Shown: piece after piece, positions 1-4,898 of the stretch
Position numbering within the stretch: the first letter of the stretch is position 1
Layout of the letters: each line of letters begins with the position of its first letter
Assembly: GCA_021808425.1 (NCBI GenBank)
Contig: JAKBBS010000066.1
Location: 1-5,647 of the forward strand
Direction of reading: 5' to 3'
DNA length: 5,647 nucleotides
Source: Actinomycetes bacterium
Lineage (GTDB): Bacteria; Actinomycetota; Acidimicrobiia; Acidimicrobiales; Palsa-688
Made by a program: the position numbers and the translations under genes
Notes under the pieces: generated by a model
Database searches by the model: none
Seen by the model: only the letters and a program-made list of their open reading frames with translations
Told to the model about the DNA's origin: nothing

Positions 1-51
1 CGCTTTGAGCTTCGCAGTTTCAACGACACCGCTCATCTGGAGAGTCTGTGA
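1..51 (+). CDS. Possible C-terminal tail of a gene entering from the left edge
   Basis: Frame 1 is open from the first base and ends at TGA 49-51, giving a 16-residue tail that reads RFELRSFNDTAHLESL. The composition is protein-like and the codons are ordinary, but the piece is too short to assign a family or to exclude chance. The stop codon falls inside the first unit of the 8-bp tandem repeat that follows. If real, this gene converges on the vapBC operon. The product is unknown. Confidence 0.25.
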   Translation, partial: RFELRSFNDTAHLESL

Positions 52-78
52 GCGTGTGAGCGTGTGAGCGTGTGAGCG
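47..78. repeat. Short tandem repeat, four perfect copies of TGTGAGCG
   Basis: The 8-bp unit TGTGAGCG occurs four times without interruption at 47-54, 55-62, 63-70 and 71-78. A unit of 8 is not a multiple of 3, so the array would shift frame if copy number changed inside a gene. It lies outside any supported gene, apart from the possible stop codon at 49-51. It is a plausible slippage-prone locus whose copy number could vary between strains. Confidence 0.85.
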
Positions 79-115
79 TCCGGGCCGCGGGCCTCGGGAC
101 GGGGTTCGTGGCCCC

Positions 116-193
116 ATTCCGTCAAATTTGGTCAGGATCGCGACTCGTCAAAAATCCTGGCCAAAAAGTTCCCAAAATTCCGTCACTTTTGGT
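116..193. repeat. Imperfect 17-bp direct repeats in an AT-rich block
   Basis: ATTCCGTCAAATTTGGT (116-132) and ATTCCGTCACTTTTGGT (177-193) match at 15 of 17 positions. A third, shorter match to the core, CGTCAAAA, lies between them at 146-153. The block is clearly richer in A and T than the flanking DNA. Spaced copies of one core resemble protein-binding sites or the remains of a mobile-element end, but nothing here identifies a protein that would bind them. Confidence 0.55.
127..165. repeat. 12-bp inverted repeat with one mismatch (hairpin or binding site)
   Basis: TTTGGTCAGGAT (127-138) is the reverse complement of ATCCTGGCCAAA (154-165) except at one position, where an RNA could form a G-U pair in one orientation. 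The loop is 15 nt. No long T-run follows on either strand, so it is a poor classical terminator. A dyad binding site or a transcript-end structure downstream of vapC is equally possible. Confidence 0.5.
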
Positions 194-194
194 A

Positions 195-236
195 CCAAAG
201 TTTTCGGGGCCGAAAATCGTGTACCAATAGCTTTGG
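195..236 (-). terminator. Weak nested hairpin just downstream of vapC
   Basis: An inner dyad TTTTCGG (201-207) / CCGAAAA (210-216) is nested within an outer pair CCAAAG (195-200) / CTTTGG (231-236). On the minus strand it begins 4 nt after the vapC stop codon (241-243). This position suits a transcript end, but the stem is AT-rich and no T-tract follows, so intrinsic termination is only a guess. Confidence 0.3.
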
Positions 237-240
237 GCTG

Positions 241-654
241 TCACAGCGTCGGGATCGTCTCGAAGCGTTGCCGCCCCCGGAACCGGTAGATCTGAAAGTC
301 GGTGTCGAGGGTGAAAATCCGCCGATCGCCGCGTTCTTCCGCCAGCGCAACGAGGGTGGCGTCAGCCAGGTCCATCGGTCGATCTGCGTATTGGTCCATC
401 AACCGAGCGCTCCGGATGACGGCGGATGACGACAGGTCTGCGACGACGAGTCGGTCAGTCGACACGAGGCGCCAAAGGGCTTGTTGAGCTCGAATGCCAC
501 CGGCGCGAGCGAGCAGGTACATCGCTTCGGTGAACGCTGGCCACGTCGTAATGAGCGGGAGGGTCAGGTGATCGAGCGCATCCATGCACGAAGCGTGGTC
601 GGGCTCGTCGGCGTCGATGATCGCGATGAGGGGACCCGCGTCGGCGAGCGTCAC
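241..654 (-). CDS. vapC: PIN-domain ribonuclease toxin, VapC family
   Basis: A 137-residue PIN-domain protein, about the normal VapC size. PIN toxins are Mg2+-dependent RNases that cut tRNA, rRNA or mRNA. The expected acidic residues are visible: D5 in LADAGPL, E43 in FTEAMYLL, D95 and D98 in MDLADATL, and D117 and D119 in TLDTDF. The active site therefore looks intact. The start is GTG (654-652), whose last bases overlap the TGA of the upstream antitoxin gene (653-651) as GTGA. A GAGG Shine-Dalgarno-like stretch (661-664) lies 6 nt upstream inside the antitoxin gene. Overlap and order indicate translational coupling with the antitoxin. The RNA target cannot be read from sequence. The family call is firm; the exact subfamily is not. 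Confidence 0.9.
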   Translation of the reverse strand: MTLADAGPLIAIIDADEPDHASCMDALDHLTLPLITTWPAFTEAMYLLARAGGIRAQQALWRLVSTDRLVVADLSSSAVIRSARLMDQYADRPMDLADATLVALAEERGDRRIFTLDTDFQIYRFRGRQRFETIPTL

Positions 655-896
655 CGGCGGCCTCGGTCCTCCGCCAGCGACTCGCTGAAGGAGGAACCGG
701 TCCGGCGAGCTCGGCCGCCACCACCGTGGACCACCCCGGCCACGTCGGCGAAGCGCTCGCTTGAGTGTCCGGCCAGCGTCTCCTCGGCTCGCTCTGCCGC
801 AGCCCGGCGGAGGAATTCAGACACGGTCTCGCCCTTTGCTGCCGCTGCGCGGCGTACTTTCTCGTCGAGGTCGGGGTCGAGCCGGAGGCTTCGCAT
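651..896 (-). CDS. vapB: Ribbon-helix-helix antitoxin of the VapBC pair
   Basis: This is the first gene of the operon. The N-terminus, starting MRSLRLDPDLDEKV, gives the short beta strand, first helix, GETVSE turn and second helix (to about residue 41) of a ribbon-helix-helix DNA-binding domain. The C-terminal half (RFADVAGVV, then a Gly-rich stretch and RRTGSSF) resembles the tails that wrap VapC toxins. Such antitoxins neutralise the toxin and, with it, repress their own promoter. I chose ATG at 896-894, giving 81 residues. An in-frame GTG at 911-909 would add five residues but lies inside the palindromic operator. No Shine-Dalgarno sequence precedes the ATG, so a leaderless transcript is plausible. 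The stop overlaps the vapC start by 4 nt. Confidence 0.85.
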   Translation of the reverse strand: MRSLRLDPDLDEKVRRAAAAKGETVSEFLRRAAAERAEETLAGHSSERFADVAGVVHGGGGRARRTGSSFSESLAEDRGRR

Positions 897-904
897 GGGC
901 AAAT

Positions 905-931
905 GTATCACATATGTGTTAAGTGTGATAC
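905..931 (-). promoter_or_regulatory. Palindromic operator/promoter of the vapBC operon
   Basis: A perfect 8-bp inverted repeat GTATCACA (905-912) / TGTGATAC (924-931) is separated by 11 nt. A second perfect 10-bp palindrome, CACATATGTG, overlaps it at 909-918. It lies immediately upstream of the antitoxin ATG, where ribbon-helix-helix antitoxins normally bind. On the minus strand a weak -10-like TACATT (907-902) would put the transcript start near 895, at the ATG. The dyad is directly visible; its role as an autoregulatory operator is inferred from position and family. Confidence 0.65.
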
Positions 932-1066
932 GTCCTCCGCTTGGGCTGTGCTCAGGTCCTGTTCGGATCGAGCGATGGAAGCTCTCCTCGCACCTCGGCG
1001 GGGTTCGAATACGAATGCCTACGGCTCACCGACCAACCAACCAACTCGAAAGGAGACCAGATCTCC

Positions 1067-1108
1067 GTGTTCGAACTGCCAGCCGTCAGCAGCCGAGCGC
1101 GTAGCTGA
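1067..1108 (+). CDS. Tiny ORF behind a good ribosome-binding site (doubtful)
   Basis: On the plus strand AAAGGAGA (1049-1056) is a near-ideal Shine-Dalgarno sequence. Eleven nt after AGGAG comes GTG (1067-1069), opening a 13-codon frame FELPAVSSRARS after the start residue, with TGA at 1106-1108. It overlaps the 3' end of the mazF-like gene in antisense. It could be the surviving 5' end of a gene cut when the toxin locus arrived, a leader peptide, or chance. No function is suggested by the peptide. Confidence 0.18.
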   Translation: MFELPAVSSRARS

Positions 1109-1400
1109 CAGCTGAGCAGACCCTTTGCATGGTGTCATCCGCGACTTGTCCAACAGGACCGATGAGCGATGCCTGCACTACGGTGTGGAGAGCGTCACAA
1201 TTGATGGCCGACGGTCGGACCAGCCCGACGTCGACGTAGTCGATGTCGACTTCTGCGTCTGCAGCGAGACCACGAATGGAGGTGGTGACCTCAGCCACGG
1301 TCACGAGGCTGCGCGTATCGAGCACCTCCGATCGGGTCAACAGCAGGACGGGCCGTCTCTTGCGACCAACTTCGGCCAACCAGACCTCACCGCGTCTCAA
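1086..1400 (-). CDS. mazF: MazF/PemK-family endoribonuclease toxin
   Basis: The 104-residue protein is close to the usual MazF length. It begins MRRGEVWLAEVG and continues with RRPVLLLTR (R16-P17), the RP motif of the first strands. VTVAEVTTSIRG (residues 33-44) carries the Thr/Ser positions of the second motif. GLVRPSAINCDALHTV (59-74) is the typical 'L-rpS-vncd-l-Tv' block. MazF toxins are sequence-specific mRNA or tRNA endonucleases. The start is TTG (1400-1398), chosen because the conserved MRRGEVW begins there; only a weak GGGG stretch precedes it. A short frame that ends 8 nt upstream may be the antitoxin or its remnant. No intact, recognisable MazE is visible, which is odd for a toxin that looks complete. 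Confidence 0.85.
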   Translation of the reverse strand: MRRGEVWLAEVGRKRRPVLLLTRSEVLDTRSLVTVAEVTTSIRGLAADAEVDIDYVDVGLVRPSAINCDALHTVVQASLIGPVGQVADDTMQRVCSAVSYALGC

Positions 1401-1408
1401 GCCCCACT

Positions 1409-1501
1409 CTATGCTTCAGCCTCGGTCCAGAAAGTGTCCGCACATTCCGGTTGTCTCAGGTAGGCGTCCCGGTCAGCGCGCGCCACGGACGTTATTTGCA
1501 T
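1409..1501 (-). CDS. Small ORF upstream of mazF; possible antitoxin tail or remnant
   Basis: From ATG (1501-1499) the minus strand encodes 30 residues, containing RADRDAYLRQPE and ending DTFWTEAEA, with TAG at 1411-1409. It ends 8 nt before the toxin start, the spacing expected for a TA operon. The acidic, Trp-containing end would suit a toxin-binding antitoxin tail. The same frame stays open upstream to a TGA at 1669-1667 (about 85 codons, a normal antitoxin length), but its only upstream starts are TTG codons. That upstream part does not look like an AbrB or ribbon-helix-helix domain. Either the antitoxin lost its DNA-binding half, or it belongs to a family I do not recognise. No Shine-Dalgarno sequence precedes the ATG. 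Confidence 0.35.
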   Translation of the reverse strand: MQITSVARADRDAYLRQPECADTFWTEAEA

Positions 1502-1684
1502 GAGAGGGAACGGGGAGTGCGGCCACTGGCCCAATCCAGCGTTCGTGATCAATGGCTGGAAGGCGCTGACCGCCTCCTTTTCACCTTGTTCCCGGCGACA
1601 GATATGCGAGCAGCGCTCGCCGTCGGGGTCCGGTCGTAGTACGGAGCGCTCGATGCCGTCACTACCTCATGTAAGCATTGGGCC

Positions 1685-2137
1685 ATGACGACCTGGAACG
1701 AGTTCGCCGCCACCGAACCAGACCTGGGACGCCGAGTCCGGGACCTGTTCACCGCGCACAAGCACCACACCATGGCCACGCTGAGAAAGGACGGGTCGCC
1801 GAGGATCAGCGGCACCGAGGTCGACTTCGCTGACGACGGCCTCGCTCTCGGCATGATGGGCGGCGCGCTGCGAGCCGCCGACCTTCGACGCGACCGACGG
1901 GTCGCCATCCACAGCTGCTCCGCCGATCCCGACGAGGACCCAGCCGCCTGGCCTGGCGACGCCAAGATCTCCGGGACCGCCTCCGAGGTCGACAAGCACT
2001 ACGGTCCTCCCGGGTCGCACCGATTCCTCATCGACGTTAACGAGGTAGTGATCACGCGAGTCGGGATGCCCGCGGACCACCTGGTCATCGATACCTGGGA
2101 TCCCGATCGCGGTGTCCGCCGGATCGAACGACGCTGA
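1685..2137 (+). CDS. Pyridoxamine 5'-phosphate oxidase-like FMN/F420 split-barrel protein
   Basis: A 150-residue single-domain protein of the PPOX-like split-barrel fold. The pattern is a short N-terminal helix (WNEFAATEPDLGRRV), then HHTMATLRKDGSPRISG (27-43), the first barrel strands with the G-x-PR turn. Next come GLALGMMGGALRAADLRRD (52-70) and RRVAIHS (71-77), the strand typical of this family. Members bind FMN, F420 or haem and act as small oxidoreductases; the cofactor and substrate here are unknown. There is no signal peptide or membrane segment, so it should be cytosolic. The ATG at 1685 is preceded by no clear Shine-Dalgarno sequence, and no partner gene is adjacent. The family is likely, the precise function open. 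Confidence 0.8.
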   Translation: MTTWNEFAATEPDLGRRVRDLFTAHKHHTMATLRKDGSPRISGTEVDFADDGLALGMMGGALRAADLRRDRRVAIHSCSADPDEDPAAWPGDAKISGTASEVDKHYGPPGSHRFLIDVNEVVITRVGMPADHLVIDTWDPDRGVRRIERR

Positions 2138-2518
2138 TCCGACCAAAGGCTCTGTCCGGGCTGCACCTTACCCCGGCGCTCGCGACGCCTCGGCTGGGTT
2201 TGTGCCTAGGCGGGCGGCTCATCTGCGGCCATAGAGCCGGTCCGGCGGGCGGCGACGCGTTCGAGCGACTCGGCGAGAGGCGGCGGGAGCATCGGTGGGA
2301 CGACCAGGCACGAGCGCCCCCTCCGTGACCCCAATACCCATTCCCACCATCGACAACGCCTCCGTCGCCATCGACTCCTAGCCGCCACCAGCCAAGCCGT
2401 GAGCGACGACCGTGGGCCCGACGGGGGACGGAAACGCCCACCCAGACGTGCGGAACGTCGGTCCCGAACCGTCTGGTGTCGGCACATCCCGGTCGCTTTG
2501 ACCTGCCACCATGAACCC
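2138..2518. other. About 380 bases without a convincing gene
   Basis: No frame here carries a recognisable family. The best hint is a minus-strand frame ending at 2206-2208. Its last residues (PLAESLERVAARRTGSM, then AADEPPA) have codon use and composition like a real protein C-terminus, but the upstream part of that frame is antisense to the GNAT gene and looks random. It may be a gene fragment. On the plus strand an in-frame GTG at 2399 could extend the acetyltransferase by 40 residues that do not look conserved. Confidence 0.4.
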
Positions 2519-3046
2519 GTGCCCGAAAGCCGTGTCTCCATCCGTCCGGCTCGCCCCGAGGACGCCCCAGGTCTCCAGCAGATCGAGGTGGCCACCCATG
2601 GTCAGTTCGTCGCCATCGGCTATGACCAGGTTGCTGCCAAACCCCCGGACTCCATCGAGTTGCTGGTCGAGTACGCGCTGTCAGGACGCTCCTGGGTAGC
2701 TGTGCTCGACGACCACGAGGTAGCGGGCTACGTACTCGTAGGTGTCCTTGACGACGCCGCCCACATCTTCCACGTCTGCGTCCATCCCAGCCACCAGGGG
2801 CACGGCCTGGGGAAAGCACTCATCGAACAGGTCAAGGACTGGGCGCGCTCGACGGGACGACCGGCAGTAACCCTGGCGGCCTTCTATGAGGTGCCATGGA
2901 ACGGCCCGCTCTACGAGCACCTCGGCTTTCGAGTGCTCGATGAGTGGGAAATGGGACCCGAGATGCGGGCCAGAGGGGACCACGACGTGACAAGACGACT
3001 GTCGCCTGAGGGGCAGGTGGCGATGCGGCTCGACCTCGACATCTGA
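2519..3046 (+). CDS. GNAT-family N-acetyltransferase
   Basis: With the start set at GTG 2519 the product is 175 residues, a typical single GNAT domain. It opens ESRVSIRPARPEDAPGL (3-19), the usual first strand and helix. The central sheet includes SWVAVLDDHEVAGYVLVG (58-75). HIFHVCVHPSHQGHGLGKAL (82-101) contains the acetyl-CoA pyrophosphate loop Q93-G-H-G-L-G98. PLYEHLGFRVL (130-140) is motif B with the commonly catalytic Tyr (Y132). It should transfer acetyl from acetyl-CoA to an amine; the substrate is unknown. GTG 2399 in the same frame is possible but adds an unconserved Arg-rich extension, and neither start has a clear Shine-Dalgarno sequence. Some GNATs are tRNA-acetylating toxins paired with ribbon-helix-helix antitoxins, but none is visible here, so a metabolic or resistance enzyme is more likely. 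Confidence 0.82.
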   Translation: MPESRVSIRPARPEDAPGLQQIEVATHGQFVAIGYDQVAAKPPDSIELLVEYALSGRSWVAVLDDHEVAGYVLVGVLDDAAHIFHVCVHPSHQGHGLGKALIEQVKDWARSTGRPAVTLAAFYEVPWNGPLYEHLGFRVLDEWEMGPEMRARGDHDVTRRLSPEGQVAMRLDLDI

Positions 3047-3080
3047 CCAGCTCAGTGCGGCCGGGAGCTGTACGGACTCT

Positions 3081-3221
3081 CGATATAGGCGACTGTGCGT
3101 CAATGCCGGCTACCGGATCATCTACCAAGTTGACGACGATCAGCGTCTGGCGCGTGTGCTCGCGGTCCCCGAGACGAGCGCGGAGAACGCGACGAACGCG
3201 ACGGCCTGGGCGGGATCATGA
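3081..3221 (+). pseudogene. Remnant of a RelE/ParE-family toxin
   Basis: In the frame ending at TGA 3219-3221, codons from about 3081 read RYRRLCVNAGYRIIYQVDDD followed by QRLARVLAV. This matches the C-terminal core of RelE-type toxins (pattern 'R-RVGDYRIIY-IDD---V-VL-V'). Family members are about 85-95 residues, yet only about 30 are recognisable. Upstream, GRELYGL-like codons lie in a different frame (about 3061-3079), which suggests a frameshift. Downstream, the usual end around 'GHRR-VYR' is replaced by unrelated codons that include a duplicated 9-mer. No start, N-terminal helices or antitoxin gene can be found. It looks like a dead toxin fragment stranded between the GNAT and AraC genes. 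Confidence 0.6.
3185..3202. repeat. Tandem duplication of GAACGCGAC
   Basis: Two adjacent perfect copies of the 9-mer (3185-3193 and 3194-3202) lie where the RelE-like reading loses its similarity. It is probably a slippage product in DNA no longer under selection. Confidence 0.6.
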
Positions 3222-3255
3222 ACGAGGTCCACGCGCCGCCCCGTAGATTCGGTCC

Positions 3256-3905
3256 ATGGCATCGAGGATCGGTGATGGCGCCGCCGGTCGTCTAGAACGT
3301 TCGTGCGGCGGCGACGAGTGGGTCGAGGCGACCGGCCCGGTGGAGGGAGTCGAGCTGTTCCAGGCTCGTCTCGGTGGCCGGCCGTTCAGCCGCCACCGCC
3401 ACGACGTCTACGCAATCGGCGTCACCGAGGAGGGGGTGCAGGCGTTCGGATACCGGGGCAGCGTCGAGCGCTCCCTGCCGGGGCAGGTCTTCGTGCGCAC
3501 CCCGACGAGGTGCACGACGGCAGGGCAGAGGGCGCTGGGTTGTTCGGCTCCCGCCAGATCTACCTGAGCACGGACCGAGTCGCCTCGGCCCTGCTCGCGT
3601 TCACCGGACGGCCCGCATCATTGCCGTTTGCGCCCGCGGTGTCCGACGACCCCGCCCTTGCTCGCGTGGTGCGCGCCGCGTTCGCGGGGACCCTCGAGCC
3701 GCTGGCAGTGGACTTCCTGGTGCTCGGTCTCGCAGAGGGACTACTGCGCCTCGACACCGGCCGCCCTCGGGACGCCCGGGCCTGGCTGCGCGAGCCCCGG
3801 CCACTGGCCGAGGCAGCGGCCGACGCAGGCTTCGCCGACCAGGCGCATTTCACCCGAACGTTCAAGGCAGCATTCGGCATGACCCCCGGCCGCTACGCGA
3901 AGCTC
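3256..3905 (+). pseudogene. AraC-family regulator, frameshifted and lacking the first HTH
   Basis: Frame 1 from ATG 3256 encodes an AraC-type N-terminal cupin, including GVELFQARLGGRPFSRHRHD (31-50), then VYAIGVTEEGVQAFGYRG and SLPGQVFV (residue 80, to about 3495). The natural continuation, HPDEVHDGRAEG, is in another frame from 3498, as if one base were lost near 3496. The second frame continues through a helical linker to EGLLRL. It then jumps within a few residues to DARAWLREPRPLAEAAADAG and FADQAHFTRTFKAAFG-TPGRY, the second HTH of AraC proteins (about 3801-3896). The first HTH, roughly 50-60 residues, appears deleted near 3750-3765. The frame stays open to TGA 4299-4301, running antisense over the end of the Fic gene. 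Two independent lesions suggest a non-functional gene; a sequencing error could explain only the frameshift. Confidence 0.75.
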
Positions 3906-4040
3906 TGCGCCCACCCGCTGCCGCGACAGCACAGCCTGTCCGATCGCCGGTCCCTGGCGCAGGCAGTACCTGCCGTAGCGCCGGTACGTAGCCCGACAAT
4001 TCGGTACTACCCCGGCACAGGTCCCTCCGACGTGGCCCGG

Positions 4041-4898
4041 TCAGGTGAGCGTGCACGTGGCGAGGAACCGGAGCAACTCGGTGCCGTCGTCTCTGCTGAA
4101 CAGCGTATCGAGGGCACTGTTGAACTCCAGCCTGCGACTGAAGGGGATGCTCACGACGTCGTAGCCAGTCGACATGAGCTCACCGGTGATCATGAGTCTC
4201 GCAGTCCGCTTGTTCCCGTCGAAGTAGAACTGGCGACGGGTCGCCGACGCAAAGTAGATGAGCGCTCTACGGCGCGGGTCCTCCACCGTCGCCAGGTATG
4301 AGGTTAGGTCGTCAAAGTGCCGACGAAGCAAAACGCCGCCTTCGCCGTGTTCGGTTCCTTCGACCCAGCCGCCGTTGGCGAGGCTGACGGTCCCACCGCC
4401 GGTCGCCGTCCCCTCGCCGCGAAATCGTCCCGCGTCAAGCGCTTCGTGCCGTGCGACTAGGGCGTGCAACTCGTCGGACACGTCCTTGCGTATAGCGAAC
4501 TCGCCGCGGCCGACCATCTCGTCCAGTCGGTTGTGCGCCTCGCTAAGAGCGATGATCTGCCGCTCGTCCTCGAGTCGTTTCCCACCGATCGTGACACCTT
4601 CCAGCAGGGTGCGCACCTCGGGCAGGGTGAAGTTGTTTCCTTCGAGCGCTGCGGTGTTCCAGATCAGGTCGGGTAGGTGGGCGCGGAATCGGTGGCGGGA
4701 CCGTTCGATCTCGCTCGCCGGTATCGTCTCGACGTCGAATTCCTCCCACCTCAGCCCGGTGTCTTCATACTGGTAGTGGCGCGCCTCGTCCGAGCCGGCA
4801 GCGCCCGGTAGCGGCAGGTCCGGTTCCTGGTACTGGACGTCAAAGCGTTTGATGTATTCGTTTGATTCGCGGGCCCATCGCGGCCGGTCGCTCACCAC
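4041..4898 (-). CDS. Fic-domain protein with Gln in place of the catalytic His
   Basis: A 285-residue Fic-fold protein. Known Fic enzymes mostly transfer AMP or other phosphate-containing groups to proteins. The core motif reads QFYFDGNKRTARL, with Q223 at the position of the conserved His and the D227-G-N229-K-R231 anion-binding part intact. An N-terminal helix carries T82-AAL-E86-G87, matching the class II inhibitory motif (S/T)xxxE(G/N), whose Glu blocks productive ATP binding. Following DERQIIAL, a helical region (114-155) leads to a beta-flap region near GTVSLANGGWVEG. GTG 4898 is used because AGGGAGG (4912-4906) lies 7 nt upstream; a second GTG at 4895 would give a GTGA overlap. The start overlaps the end of the upstream HTH gene, so the two are probably one operon. 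Whether the protein is an active transferase is uncertain without the His. Confidence 0.88.
   Translation of the reverse strand: MVSDRPRWARESNEYIKRFDVQYQEPDLPLPGAAGSDEARHYQYEDTGLRWEEFDVETIPASEIERSRHRFRAHLPDLIWNTAALEGNNFTLPEVRTLLEGVTIGGKRLEDERQIIALSEAHNRLDEMVGRGEFAIRKDVSDELHALVARHEALDAGRFRGEGTATGGGTVSLANGGWVEGTEHGEGGVLLRRHFDDLTSYLATVEDPRRRALIYFASATRRQFYFDGNKRTARLMITGELMSTGYDVVSIPFSRRLEFNSALDTLFSRDDGTELLRFLATCTLT

Noticed and set aside
1000..1018. GGGGTTCGAAT resembling a tRNA T-arm
   Set aside because: The bases after the loop (ACGAATGCC) do not pair with the preceding stem, and no anticodon arm, D-arm or acceptor end can be assembled around it.
1549..2146. Two long minus-strand frames opposite the split-barrel gene (1549-1995 and 1667-2146)
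   Set aside because: They are shadows: the plus-strand frame carries the recognisable family motifs, while these are low-complexity and Arg/Ser- or Gly/Val-rich.
2148..2156. GGCTCTGTC, similar to ends of some insertion sequences
   Set aside because: No matching inverted copy, transposase or target-site duplication was found in the window; a 9-mer alone is not evidence.
2399..2518. N-terminal extension of the acetyltransferase from GTG 2399
   Set aside because: The extra 40 residues are Arg-rich and unlike GNAT N-termini, there is no Shine-Dalgarno sequence, and the domain begins naturally just after GTG 2519.
2085..2819. 244-codon minus-strand frame opposite the GNAT gene
   Set aside because: Its composition is dominated by Arg, Gly, Trp and Ser, typical of antisense frames in high-GC DNA, and it conflicts with the GNAT motifs on the plus strand.
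3048..3070. CAGCTC/GAGCTG hairpin after the GNAT stop as a terminator
   Set aside because: The stem is only 6 bp with an 11-nt loop and no T-tract, and it overlaps the RelE-like relic; chance is adequate.
3962..4016. GGCAG-TAC-CTGCC hairpin and nearby CGGTAC repeats between the AraC relic and fic as a bidirectional terminator
   Set aside because: The hairpin is short, no T-run follows on either strand, and small dyads of this size are common in GC-rich DNA.
3303..4301. 332-codon plus-strand frame as an intact gene
   Set aside because: Its first about 65 codons are Arg/Gly-rich and overlap the true AraC N-terminal frame; only the middle is regulator sequence, and its last 260 nt are antisense to the well-supported Fic gene. 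It is better read as the second half of a frameshifted AraC pseudogene.
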